The translations under genes were made by a program, and so were the position numbers. From contig CM055097.1 of NCBI GenBank assembly GCA_029204225.1, positions 63,857,662 to 63,921,661 on the forward strand: a stretch of DNA of 64,000 nt. Direction: 5' to 3'. This document shows, one piece after another, positions 35,514 through 49,600 of the stretch. The notes beneath the pieces were generated by a model. That model was not told where the DNA came from. It worked only from the letters and a program-made list of their open reading frames with translations, and made no database searches. Each line of letters starts with the position of its first letter. Position 1 is the stretch's first letter. This stretch comes from Diphasiastrum complanatum (taxonomy: Eukaryota > Streptophyta > Lycopodiopsida > Lycopodiales > Lycopodiaceae).

Positions 35514-38500
35514 CCATAGATTCTACCCTTGGGCCCACCTTGACACGACAGCTTATAGACAGTGAAAATAAACCATCTTTTCATGATTGAAGCGAAAGTG
35601 GAAACATTTTAAAAACAACGTGATCAACAAAACGAAAACCCTTTCTTTTCAGTCATAGTGTCACCTTTAGATAAAAGTTCATAAAGCATCGGTTTGAAGA
35701 CAAAACGATCTGACTGATCCACAAGCAAAACCTGCATAAATCACTTGCAAAAGAAACAATTCCATCAGCTCCAGAAATATCACAATATAATTTGTTAAGT
35801 ATGACTAAACTTCTCCACATTCGCCTGTCGTTGATTGCAGTTCAAGACGAAGCTGGTATAGGCAGAGAGTAACAAAAAACTTTGGTGCATTGGCCCATAT
35901 ATTGAACTCCACTTTCCACATGCTTGTTCATAGTATAGTTCATAAAATCTACGACTGCCAATCCGTCATAAACGACCTCAAGCACTAATTCAAGGGCAAG
36001 CCACAATTACACCTACTCCATCATCGCTAATTGTGCAAATTTCATCTTGCAAAAATGGCCTAGTATCGTTGCTTCAAAGAATTAACTTTAATGCACTCTA
36101 TGCTGGTACCAATAGTCAAATGGTTCTTGTTCCTAGTGATAGTTATAGGCCAACTATGGAAAATGCATCTGACCATGGGCTCCCAGCATAGTATTTAATA
36201 TTATTTGTTTGTCAAAAACATGGTTTCGCCTCTTCGGTCCCTTTAAAATTAAATAACGTCTTCATCATTAGTGACTGGCATATTCGAATAAGCTTGCATG
36301 GTCTTATCAGGCTCCTAGCCCTACTCGTTGGACCTTTTCGTCAACTATAAATACGCACGATGCCTCCTATTGGTTAGATTATTGATCAAGAGCTTAGTCC
36401 TTTTTGGTCTTAGTTAAGGAACTTAAGACTATGTTTAGCAGTATTTTCTGTCAACATTGTCGTGATGTTATTTATTTGATCGAAAGGTTTATTGTTCTTT
36501 TGATTAATTTGTGACTCTTTCCAATATTATTGCATTTCTTTTCAATACTTAGTGTTGCTTAGAAGGCCACGTGGTATTAGAGCATTCTTTTTGAGATGGA
36601 TGAAACTGGGCACCAACCTCGACTTTGTTTTTAATTTTCTTCTTTTCCCTCTAATTTTCTCTACAATAGTTGAATATTGATCCTGACTGGATATTTGCAT
36701 TCCTCTCTGATGGGCACTCAACAATATGTAGATGAAATTGTATTCTAGGTGTCAGAGGGTAGGAACTATAAATCCCACTTTTGCTAATTTTTGAAGGTTG
36801 TCACTTTCGTAACTTTTTCTCTCCTTTTGGGGTATCTTATATCACTGATGCTCCTACCATAGGGCATTCTAAGTGCACTTTACAAAATTTGATTTCAATG
36901 CATAGAAGTTTGATTTCAAAATGCTCGGTATCTTCCAATTTTTGGCACTTATTCTTTCATGTATATTTCGAATTCTCTTTTAACCATTATGTCTCTTACA
37001 GTAAGGAGCCACTAATCCACTTACAGTGCCCGATTCTAATGTCTAGAGCTTACAAACTAGTTTTTTTAGGCTTCCACCATTTTTTAGAAAATTCACCTTC
37101 ATTATAAATTCTCGTGTCATCTTATGTAGATTTTGAATCATTCTTCTCCTACACTAGGGTGCTTCTACATTACAGCTCCTGGATCTACAATACAGTTCCT
37201 TTCTGATTTTCTCAGTTCTCTCTAGTTTCCAAGGAGTCATCTCTTTCACACTTTTTAATTCCCTCTCCTTCATATTTGTCATTAATCAAACAACTGAGTA
37301 GGAGCCCAAAAATGAGATTGAGAAAGACACCAAAATAGAAACATGACCTTTTCAAGCTTCCGATATATCTGTCTGAATTCCACACCCTAAAGTGACTATT
37401 GAGCCTCCTCCTCCATAAGACTGATGGGATTGATACTGCATGGAGGACCACTAGAGATGCAGCTACACTTATCATTCGCTTCACCTCCCTAGAGAGCCGC
37501 AGAGATGCTCTACGGTGTAGAGCTGAGCTCCGAGGCACTACTATCTTTATGGATGACGACCTCACATATATCCAGGTGGATGAAAGGTGCAAGGCCTTTC
37601 AAACAGCCCGGGAGTCAGGCAGATGTGTTATCTACCGAGATGGTTGGGTGCGTTTCCTTGATGACGCCCCACGCAGTTCTTAGTGCTAGGGACTTGGGGT
37701 CCCCGGGTTCAGAAGTGCCCCGGGGTCCCATCCACACCGTCTCCGGGTTGGAGTATGGAACTGTGTGAAGATTTACAAGACCTAGCTATGGAGTATCTTA
37801 ACTCAGATGCTAGATCAACTATGAAAGCTTGAGAAAAACTTGGCTATGGAAAATATCACACACAAGGAGAATTGCATGAGCATCTCACAAACTCAAAAGT
37901 CTCAAGAAGAAATGAATCGCTTGAGAGAGAGAGGAGGGCGTGGGTCCTCCAAATCCCTTGTGAGGCAAGCACCTCCTTTACATGCATGGAAAGTCTAGGT
38001 GTCTACCATAGGAGTGAGCTACTTGGCCAAGTGGGGCACTTGCACTAATTTACATAACTTAACAAAAGGGGGGGTCATGCATTTAATTAAAACATGCCCC
38101 ATGAGTTATGTACAACTTAACTAATGCTTAGCCAAAAGGGGTAAAATAGGCATTACTCTTCAACACTGTGATGGTATACACTCATCTTCCATAGCTGGAA
38201 ACCTGATTGATTTCATCATTGGCAGAGACTTATTGCTATTTATGGAGACTCATGAATGGGAGTTACCAGGGTTTCAGAGGACAGCTTGGGACCTATTACC
38301 CCTTACGATGAGCATTTATTACAGTTTGGAGAGGCACATGGTTAGCCATTTACAATGGCCTAACTTGCTGGCCAGACTCCGGCAGTTATACTTGTCATCC
38401 CCACAGTGGTGGACAAAGTGTTGTGGATTATCTCATGGGATCACCATCCTCCAGAGTCCATACCTCTCATCTCTGATTTTCATATATCTCCCACCACTCT

Positions 38501-39661
38501 CTCTAATCATTCTTTTCTCTCCTTCGCTATCGGCCACTTAAAAAGTTACACGTGAGGAAGAGAGAATGAGAGATACAAAAACAATATTAAATAGCAAGTA
38601 GAGAGTGCTAGTTATAACTGAAACATCAGTTGCTACAAGTCTCTCCTCTTCCTCTTTTTCATTTCTTCCTCTTGAGTCTTCATAGTTCTAGCCTCTTCCT
38701 CTTCCTCCTCCTCTTTGATCTCTTCTTCTTCCTGCTATTGTTCATTCTCCTTCGTCTTCCTCTTCTCACCATCTGCTTCCTCTTCTTCTCCTATCTCTCT
38801 TCCTCTTCTTCAATTTCTCTCCCTCTCTGTTGCTCTAGCCTCTCTCCTGATTGGTCACTGCCCTCTCTTATTGTGCAATCACTAATGCTATAACAGCAAT
38901 GGAGACAGAGATCCTCAGCATCTGCCATACTTCTATGTTGCATCCTTCAACAATCCCATTTTTTGAGGGTTCATTTTTTCAATGCACAACAACAGTTTTA
39001 CCATACTTGGCATCAACCTTCAACTTCTTCATTTTTGTGACATCGGCATCTTCATTATGTAGCTTCCTTCTCCATCACCTTATTATGCAACATCAAAATC
39101 TTTCCTCCCTCAGCCTCCTTATTTTCTAATATTGGTGTCTTCTTTCGCAACATTAGCATCCTCCATTTGCAGCATCAACATCTTCAAGTTGTACAATCAA
39201 TATGGTGAACTGGGGAGTGGTACAGAATGATATATCAAGCATAAACGATTATTTGGGCCCTTTAAAGTGGGTAATATGTAAGCTATTCTTTGGGTGCTAG
39301 GACCCTTGGGATCCTTCTATGTAATGAATGTCATCTAGAACCCTAAAGCACATCATAAAATAGGCTCTAAGAAGATGAGCGAGATATATATATACATATA
39401 TAATAACAGGGATGAGGGTCCGGGCCGGATTGCCCGCGTCCGCATCCGGACCCGGACACGTCCGACCCCCGGACGCGGAAAAAAAATTTAAAAATTAAAA
39501 AAAATTAAAAAAGGACGTGTCCGTACCGCACGGACGCATCCGTGGCTTCAAAAAAAAAATTTATTTTAGTCTAAAAAAAAATGTACAATTAAAAAAAAAA
39601 AACCGGACGCGGATGCGAACGTGCGTCCGGACGCGCGTTCGCGTCCGGGTCCCGCTTCCTT

Positions 39662-39740
<79 letters not shown>

Positions 39741-42700
39741 TTTATGATATTGGGCCAATCAGGTCAAAGCAATTCAAGAGCTTAGCATGGTCAAAGTAGC
39801 TCGAATTTAACATAGATTTACGTCAAAGAGGCTATTGTTCAATATTTATACATGCATTTGTGATCAATAAAGGTATCTTTCTCCATCTATGTCATCTCTT
39901 TCTACAATTTGTAACATTTCACTCTTAACTCACTTGGTCGCAGTTTTCTTGGTTAGATCAGATTTCTTCTCAACATATGCATAATGTTCATATCATCCAC
40001 ATTAGAAACACAAATTCATCTTACAGCAACGAGCCACTCACCAACACCAATAGTGTATGTTTTGGTCTTACCTGAGGTTGTTTTCCAGGAGGCCATACAA
40101 GTGTCTCAAGCCGCAAAGCTGTGTAAAGTCCACCAAAACCACCTCCCAATATGCATATTCTTGGTCTCTGAATGAAAAAAAAAAAAATTGCAAGTAAGCA
40201 AGATGCAAAACAATATAGACAAGCCTTAAGCTCTTTTGATTTCTCGTCCATGCGTCTTGAATAAGAATAGGTGTAATGAATGCTACGTACAAAAGCACAA
40301 CGCATCCAATTGATTGAAGCAAGCAATCCACCAACCAACAACGAGGATCCAAAACAATCAACTTCACAAGAATTCCAATTTGACTAGTATGAACCTCCTC
40401 TGATCACATATATTTGGGATAGATAGGTTCCAAAAATTATCCAAGAACTCACTTAAATGAGAACAAGCATAAAATCACATACATGAAATTTAGTTACAGT
40501 CACACGCACATGATTCACTGACATACTAGTGAGATTATTGAGCTTGGCTATAGGAGGCTTCCTTAATAGGTATGTTTTAAGAAGCTGTAACCAACTTAGC
40601 ACGACTTCACCACCTACAAATATTCTAAAACAGAGAGTAGCCTCCACCCGAGAAAGGTTGTCTTAAGAAAATCTCACTTTTTTCTTGCACTTACGTTACA
40701 AATATTATATTTTGACTACGGATAGAATAAGGTGTAATAGACATGTTCAAGGGAAAAGTGGTTTGTAGCGTCTTTGCAAGTTTATGCATATAATGGCAAA
40801 TTCCAATCGTTGGGTCTTTATGCCCTTGGTCCATGCAGGCAATGACGCACACTTAACAGCTAATACAAAGCATAGTACATTCACAAACTGAACAAAGCAT
40901 TTAAGCTTTAGCATTACCAAAATGAAAAACTGAAAGCAATTACAGACTACAGTGTTGAGTGTATATGATACAAAAACATGGAAAATGATCCACATGCCTC
41001 ATGAGAATGATCAATATTTCAGATCCAGCAGGCTATATGTCCTGAACATGGCGAAGGCCCACTTCTTCTTGGTTACACATGTGACTAGGAAGATGGCACT
41101 GGATGTGACGGTGGAAACCCAAAAAAGGCCTCCTATGTCATGCATCAAAAGATCAGAGTGCTGCACACGGGGGGTCCATACAATGGCAAGATACTCTCTT
41201 TCCAAAAGCTCACCCATAGCCACACAATTGCTGGTATTGTCGGTGATCACCTGCACTACATGTTGCACCCCCACCTCGATGACTATTGCATGCATATGCT
41301 CATAGATAAACTCCTCCCAACTCAACAGCACCAACTTGGGAAGAATCCACACCCCTGAGAAATACAGTGCTTAGCGGACATGAAACCAAGATGTTAATAA
41401 TAGGCATGTGCCTAATCTCCGTCCAGCCATCTAATAGAATAGAGCAACCATACGTGGCTCAACAGGCATGTCGTATGAAGCTGAGCTCTGCATGCATACT
41501 CGTCTCTCATAGGGTGAGTACAAAGAGCCTCACGTGTGGGGTGGGTCTCCAAGTGGCATCACAAAACCTCCCTCATCATAACACGGAAGAAAATGTTGTC
41601 AGCCAAGGAAAGGATAACAAAAGAGTTGGCAAATGTAATGGCAGAGCAGGATTCTCTTTTCGCAATCCATGTAGCACCAATGCCAACTTCACAACAAACA
41701 ACTTGATTACTTGATGATAGTCAAATTCTATATTTGAAAAAAGAAATCTTGATCAAGCAATCGACACTCTAAAAATGGAAATTTCTCAAAAATCAGTATC
41801 AAATCAACTCAGAATTTTTCACAAATTTGATAATAGCTAGATCAGATAGATCAGAACTCTGAAATGGTATTGGCGAAGGTTAACTCGGTGAGGGTTCTTT
41901 CAGTACTATTTTGAATAAAAAATCACTTAACTGGTCGTTTCTGACAAATTTGGAAAAACTAACCTTCGCCTATCTGATAGTAAGTAGATCTGACAAAGAT
42001 ACGACTATGGTAGAACTGACGAAGGTTCTTTTTGCGAACAATGAGATTTTTGCAGTTTGGCAAGCGGAAGGACTTTTTGAGCAATATTGATGCAACTAAC
42101 CTTCACCGAACTCAAAAACGATGGATTACTAGATTTGGAAACCTCAAAAAAGTCAACAAAGATTCAGGTAAAGGTTGAAGAGAGATACTATTATTTTTGC
42201 AAAAAAAGGTAGTTTTTTTTTCTTACCTTGTGTAGTGAGTCACAGCCTGTAAAACAACGTTGGGGGTTTCCAGCGAAAGTTTGATCAATATAAGCTATTG
42301 GCAACCACATAATTGGCAAAGGGCAAGGCAAAGAGGTTATCTAAGCGTACGAGCAAGAAGCCACAGCCACAATACAATAGAGTCCCCAGCGTCAGATATC
42401 CATACCACCTATTTTTCACCAATACAAGTTCAAGACGATCAAGGTGGTGATGGTGAACAATTACCAGATATTCAAGATCAGGCGGGGATACCTCACAGAA
42501 AGTCCAGCAACCACAACCAAAAATATGATCTCCGTGTCACAAGCATCTCAACCTTAAGATGCCTTAGTTGGCAAGGAAATGAAAAAATACCGACACTTGG
42601 TGACCAACCAAGATGGCGTCTATCCACCTTTGAGAAGAATCCAGAAGCAATCTGGAGCTACACATCTAGTCCACGCCAATTACAAGTGGATCCATATTAC

Positions 42701-43607
42701 GTGCCGATGCCAAGAAGGGAGAAGTGGGCAAAGTGTGGCACACCCATGGATCAGATATCAGTGCAACTGGCCAATTATTCCTCAACTTCATAATTGGGCC
42801 ATTGACGTTGATTTCCACCGCGCGCTCGCAAGATTTCCAAAGATGTATTTGGATTCCCAAGATCCGTGCGTCCAGCAGGCCATGCGGCATTTGCTCAGGT
42901 TTTGGCATTTTTGGCAACACTAAAGACGAAATGGGGCGACTTCTTGCTAGATCTGGCATTTGATCCCAACTTGCCAATCAAATCTTGGGATGTCATAGAT
43001 CAATTGTACCGATGATAGGAGAATCTTGGGACAATAAGTTTGTGACATGGACAAGATCCAGATGGATCGAAGGCCCAAATTCTTCTTTTCTTCCACCTCC
43101 ACGCGATCAAATATCGCACGTCATACCTCATCAAGTGAAGGCGAGAAGAAAAGAGTTTGCCTAGACAATAAACGGTTGTACGCAGGTGTTGTGGAACCGT
43201 CACCAATTTAGGTGGGGGATACTGTAGGACAATTGGCGGTACACCGTGAATAAACACTATGTATATAGATCTTATAGATCTTAGTAAGAAGGCTCTGGCA
43301 CCCTGCATGTGTGAGTCCAACCCAGTCACCACATTAGTATTTCATTCAATAGTTAGAAATAAAGTGATTTTTAGGCCATTGCCAAAATTAATCAATTAGA
43401 GGCCTATAAGTCAAGTTAGTGAATAAGAGGTGTTTCCCACCTATTTTGGAATTCAGATATTTAGGGAGGTAGAAATTGGCCAATGGCCAATGGGGCCAAA
43501 TGCCAACTCTACCATTTTGGAATTGCTTCTCCTTCTCCTCCATCTCTCTCATGTCTATTATTGTTTTGCTATTTGTTGGATTTTCTTGTTGTTGCTATCT
43601 TTGTGAG

Positions 43608-43642
<35 letters not shown>

Positions 43643-46600
43643 ATGTCTTTTCCATGCCAAAAGGCATACGAGACTAATAAATGTACATGTCAAGTATGTG
43701 GTAACAATGGGAGCATATCAAAAATGAGGTATATAGCACTATCATCATGTCTTGTTGATGCTATAGAAGGTGTGATATGAGCAGCAACATGAGGTTTGGT
43801 AGCCGCTGACGTCATCTAGGAGGATGAGATGTGTGTCTCCTCATGATAGGTCGGATAACTCCAACTGCAACATCACTGTCAGTGGTGCATTGTCTCTGAT
43901 CTCTATGAATAGGTACGTCATCATCATCATCATCAAACTCTAGGTCTTGTCGTGGTCTTCTCCTAAAGAAAAAAGAGGTAATAGAAGCTGAGAACTAAGA
44001 TAAATCTGTTGAGCTATCTGGCATAGATCTCGTCGCAGTAGGAACATCTCCCGTATCACTAGTGCAACACAGCATGAGTCCTCATATGCTTGCCGACCGT
44101 AGTGTGGTGGACATGTCACGAAACAAGCAATAGTATCTCCCTCTAAACTCCTAGTATACAAGGCACCTGAAGATAAAATGCTCCTCGAACTCCACCTCAC
44201 CCAAAGAGCATAACTGGCAAATTTGCTCCCCTCTCGGAATACCATGGAGCCTCCCGATCTCAATAGCCAACTGATGTGATGATACGCAAAGCTGGCCCAA
44301 TATGAATTTGAGATTGTGCGATAATCTTGAATCTAACTACTGAGGCAAAATCGGACTCTATCTAGCTCCAAGAAATGAATCCGATAGTAACCAATTTTAA
44401 CCCCCAACTGGTTCCACCAAGTGCAATCAAAATATGATCTATATAAAAAACGTCTGATATACTAATGGGTACCTGAGAGGAGATCCGTGATAGAGATACC
44501 AAATGACTCTAGGAGGAGGTGGGATGCCTGAGAGATGAAGATAATGGAAAGAAGAAAGTGCTATTAGTGTATATCTCTGCTCTGCATCTGGAAGCGCCTG
44601 AACTCTCTGAATATATGTAATAAGCTGGAATGTTGCCACTAGCTGTATAGGTGGAGTAACAAACTTAACAAGGCTGATCTCATGCGGAATAGAGGGCTTT
44701 GCACGAATCATGCGAGCTAACATGGTAGTCTGTAATCTCGAGATACTAGCCCAATGTAGGATGAAAGATCCGTACACCTTGCCTCTTGAGTCTTCGGCAT
44801 ATAGAGTTGTGGGGGTGACAATGGGATCAGAAAGTCTACACTTACTCGAAGCGTCTTGAATGGACTTCCAAAAGTAAAACCTCTCCAATTGGACAACGGA
44901 AGAATGGCCCTTCCCAATTCTAGTGGTAGCTGCCTATCTCATACTAGAGATAGGACCAGTGAAAAGTATCCCAAAGTAAGTATAGGAAGAGAGACCACTT
45001 CTAGGGGTTGTCCGTCCAAAATAAGTTCTTGACGCTGCATGAAAGCCCTAGAAGTATTTAAGACCATAACCTTGGTCTTCACAATGTTCACCCCCAAGCC
45101 CCAACGAGTACAAAAGGTTGTAGGCGATCCAACTGTCCGCTATAAGCCCTCTCTAGTTGAAGAGACTAGCACCACATCATCGGTGTAAAGAAGAATGACA
45201 ATCAGAATGTCGCCTAGTCTGCAACCAAATCCACCATATTGTGAGATGACCCTCTATTACAACTCCCTTAGATCTCCAATTGCCTTGAAGGTTGACGCAC
45301 ACCCCATACCAGTGACAACACACCGTATCCGCCCATCTAAAGTCACTGTCGACCCACCCCCATGCACTAGAGCTATCGACATCCACATGCCCAGTCAAGC
45401 CTTCGACGATAACTAGCGTCCCATACCACCAACCATTGCCCTCGGCTCCTGGAAATACATCCTGGCTACTGCATGTGCTCTCCATCCCCCAACTCCTGGG
45501 TAGACTGAGAAACGGAAAAAGGGGAGCCCCAACACTATATAGGCATAGCATGGTGGGTCCCATCAAGCACGGTCCTGCCGGCGACACGTGGACCAAAATA
45601 TGTCGATAATGCCAAACCTGCGCATTGCTCCTTGCGAGACCGTCACTGAAGGGCGTACCGTTATGGTACATAACATTCCCTCCCCCAACTAGGGAATCTA
45701 AGTCTCAAGTCATCTTCCTTTTCTAGGTGTCCTCATCATCTGATTTGCCTTTCCAACGAATCAGATGTTCAGAAATCATCGTGTATCCATGACCCTATCC
45801 GGCTCATGGGGTACAAAGGCAGTCAAATCCTCCAATAACACTAGGTTGTCCTTTCCGTCAAGTCGTTCTTTTAAACGACTCGTGTGGAATACAAGATGAA
45901 CTTTGGTTCCAGGGGGAAGTTCTTGTCGATATGCGGTCCGACCAATCTTGTTAACAATCTTGAAAAGACCACTATATTGTGGAGATAGCTTGGAACATTT
46001 CCCCGTTCAAAGAGTCTTAGAGTCTTTTGGGATTCGAAGATAGACCCAATCACCGATCTCAAATTCTTGAGGAGAGCAACTTCGGTTAGCATAAAATTGG
46101 GCTTGATCCTGAGCCGATCTAATGCTTTTCTTAGCCACCTGCAACATTTCCTGCATATCCTACAAGAAATCAGCTGCAGCTTGCACCTTGAGACCTTGAG
46201 ACCTTTGAGTCTAACAAAGATAGGGGAACGAGGCTAAAAGTTGTACAAGAGCATAAAAGGACTAAATCCGGTGGCAGAATGCTTCATACTATTGTATGCG
46301 AACTCAACCATTGGGAGGTACTTTTCCCAATCAGATTGTCGCCTGGAAACGTATGCACGAAGCATACCTTCCATCGACTGGTTGACCCGTTCGGTCTGCC
46401 CATCGGATTCTGGGTGATCCGCAGACGAGAAACTCAAGGTAGTTTCCAGTCTTTCAAAGACTGATTGCCAAAACGTGCCAGTGAACTTGGAATCACGATC
46501 GCTAACAATATCGTTCGGCAAACCGTGCAACCTGAACAACTTTTCAACGAAGAGTTGTGCAAGTTCCGAGGCTTTGACCGTAGTTTTCATTATAATAAAC

Positions 46601-49600
46601 TACGCCATTTTGGTAAGCCTGTCAACTACTACCCAAATGGCATCATGACCCTTCCCAGACTTGGGAATTCCAATCACAAAATCCATGGAAATACTTTTCC
46701 ATTTCTTGCTGAGAATTTCCAATGGATGTAACAAACCAGCTGCTTCGAGTCTTTATGCTTTGTTAACTTGGCATTGTTCACACTTTTGAACTTATGCCTC
46801 CACATGACCTTTCATTTTTGGCCAATAAAATTCTCTTTTAACAAGATCAAGTGTTCTTTGTATACCAAGATGTCCCGCACTGGGACTATCGTGACACTCG
46901 TGCAAAATTTGGGCCCTAATGTGCACGATATCTGGCACACACACTTTCCTCTACGGAAAAGTAAACCATTCCTAATGAAATACTCATCAAGTATAAGACT
47001 CTTCAAGAGAGTTCTTGGAATCCTGCTTTCCAAGATTCTCTCTCAAAATAGAGCTTCATGCCAAATACGACCGAAAATTTCATCAGTCCAACAAAGGTCT
47101 CGTAGAGAAAGATACAACTCGGATTGGAACTAAGCAAAGCATAGCTGATTAACCTCTCCAATCTGGCTCAAAGCATCAACGACACAATTCACACCTCGAC
47201 GGTACTTAAATGTCAAATTCGAACTCCTACATGAGTTCCAACCAACGGGCCTTCCGACCCCTGAGGTTTGAGGCATCACAGATAAACTTAAGAAATTCGT
47301 GATCCGTCATAACCACAAATTTAGATCTGTACAAATAATGTCTCCAGATCTTTAATGCGTGGATGACAGCAAAAAGTTCCTTGTTGTAAGTAGAGTATCT
47401 ACTTTGAGCTAGGTCCAAGTTCTTGCTTTCAAAAGCCACTGGTCTACCTACCTGGTAACGGACTGCACCCACTGCATAGTCACTAACATCCGTTTCCACC
47501 AAGATTCATCAATCCAAACCACAAATGGACTGATTTTTTTACACCTTCCAGTTTTCTTCTTATTACCCTTTTTAGTTTTACTTTTGGCTTTCTTCACTCC
47601 CTTAAAAAGATTTGTTAAAGGTCGATTAAGGCATTATCCTTAATAAACTTATGGAAAAAACCTGTCAAGCCTAAAAAGGATTTAACCTCCCTTATAGTTT
47701 TCAAGCTAGGCCAGTCACAAACTTTCTGGACCTTATCGTAATCGATCTCAAGACCTCGATCGGAAACAATTTCCCAAATACTTGAGTTTTGTTTGAAAAA
47801 ACTCACACTTAGACTCCAGAGCATAGAGCTTTGCCTGCCTTAGAATATCTAACTGTACGCGAATGCGCTTCATGCTCCTCAAGAGTCTTGCTAAGGATAT
47901 TGTTCATCATTTGTTCATCTGTTGGAAGGTTGTTGGGGCATTAGTTAGACCAAAAGGTAAAACTAGAAATTCGTAATGGCCATACCTAGAACGAAAACCA
48001 GTCTTGGAAACATCCCCCTCGTGAATTCTAATTTGATGGTACCCCAACCTGAAGTCCAATTTGGTGAAATACTTTGCACCATTCAATCGGTCCATTAAGT
48101 CGTCCATCCGAGGTAATCGATAACGGTTCTTAATAGTCATTTTATTAAGCTTTTTGTAATCGACACAAAGACGTATACACCGTCTTTCTTGTCGGTTAAC
48201 AATACAGGAGCTCCCCAAGGGGACTTATTGGGTCGAATATGGCCCTTACGTAATAACTCAAGTTGCCTAGCAATAGCGAACGAGAGGAAATAATGATCAA
48301 AGAGGGTAGAGGGAGAGATGCGAAAGTCAAAGATGAGAGGTATGGAGGATGTGACTGTTGAAGAGTAATGCCTATTTTACCCCTTTTGGCTAAGCATTAG
48401 TTAAGTTGTACATAACTCATGGGGCATGTTTTAATTAAATGCATGACCCCCCCTTTTGTTAAGTTATGTAAATTAGTGCAAGTGGCCCACTTGGCCAAGT
48501 AGCTCACTCCCATGGTTGACACCTAGACTTTCCATGCATGTAAAGGAGGTGCTTGCCTCACAAGGGATTTGGAGGACCCACGCCCTCCTCTCTCTCTCTA
48601 GCAATTCATTTCTTCTTGAGACTTTTGAGTTTGTGAGATGCTCATGCAATTCTCCTTGTGTGTGATATTTCCATAGCCAAGTTTTCTCAAGCTTTCATAG
48701 TTGATCTAGCATCTGAGTTAAGATACTCCATAGCTAGGTCTTGTAATTCTTCATGGTATCAGAGCAGGTTGTCTAGCCTGTGAGTCTGAGAGTGAGAGAA
48801 ACTTCAGTGCTTAGATTCTTGAGAAGATTCTTATCTTCTACAAGCACCTCAATCTTGAAAGAGGGAGCATTTGATCTACAGGTGTCAGATCAGGTGGAGT
48901 CTTGCACTGTTGGTGAGCTATTGGCAAGGGGAGTGGGATGATACAAAAACTTTCTAAATCTGGCTAAGTTTTGGAGAGTTTTTCTGGAGGAGCTTACACA
49001 AAAGTAGGGCGCACTTTCTGTAGGGGCTTCTGGTTTCTGTTCCAGTGGAGCCTAGTGCTTGTGCTAGTGAGGCCACACCAAGTGGCAAAGACAAAAGCAG
49101 GAGCTGAAGGGTTGCCTTGAAGTGGCTACATACCCTAGTTTGGGGTTAAACCCTTGTTGCTGGAAGCTGTTCTTTTCTGATCTCTTTTAAGTTGAGCTTC
49201 TGTTTTAAGCACAGATTTTAGCATGGCAAGCCTTGGGGAGAGTTTGCTGGGTGAATCTAGCAAACTAGATGGCACAAACTACAGAGTGTGGAAGTTCAAG
49301 ATAGCTAATATCTTGATGGATAAGAATTGTTGGGAGGTCATGACAGGTACAGAACCTGTACCAACATCTGATCCTGAATTGAAGGACTACATGAACAGGA
49401 GACATAAAGCTCATAGGATAATCAATCTTTCTGTCAAGGACAATATTATTCCTCACATTTGCAATGCAAGGGATGCAGCTGATGCTTGGACAATTCTGAA
49501 GTCTATGTTTGAAACAGTGGATTCAGCCAAGCTGGTGTATTTGCAAAACAGGTTACATACTCTCAAGATGGAAGCAGGTGCAACAATTGGTGATCATATT

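Larger units (their letters stand above)
45239..48240 (-). mobile_element. Ty3/Gypsy chromovirus remnant
   Basis: Reading from 48218: RT ([40 protein letters not shown]). A gap follows where the catalytic YLDD block is lost, then [16 protein letters not shown] and RNase H ([27 protein letters not shown]). Next are an integrase H2C2-like region ([15 protein letters not shown]) and the integrase core ([30 protein letters not shown]). A chromodomain-like tail, [14 protein letters not shown], lies near 45750. The 5' LTR, gag and protease are missing. Several frameshifts. It sits inside a LINE. Confidence 0.85.

Noticed and set aside
32887-35731. A short complete gene made only of the clustered NDC1 exons
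   Set aside because: This cluster lacks the GGGFGG FAD motif and any transit region; exons at 40.1 and 57.3 kb supply both in phase.
45177-45671. 164-codon minus-strand ORF as a gene
   Set aside because: It lies between a Gypsy PPT/LTR junction and LINE RT, its product is Trp/Cys-rich without motifs, and it is best read as LTR sequence.
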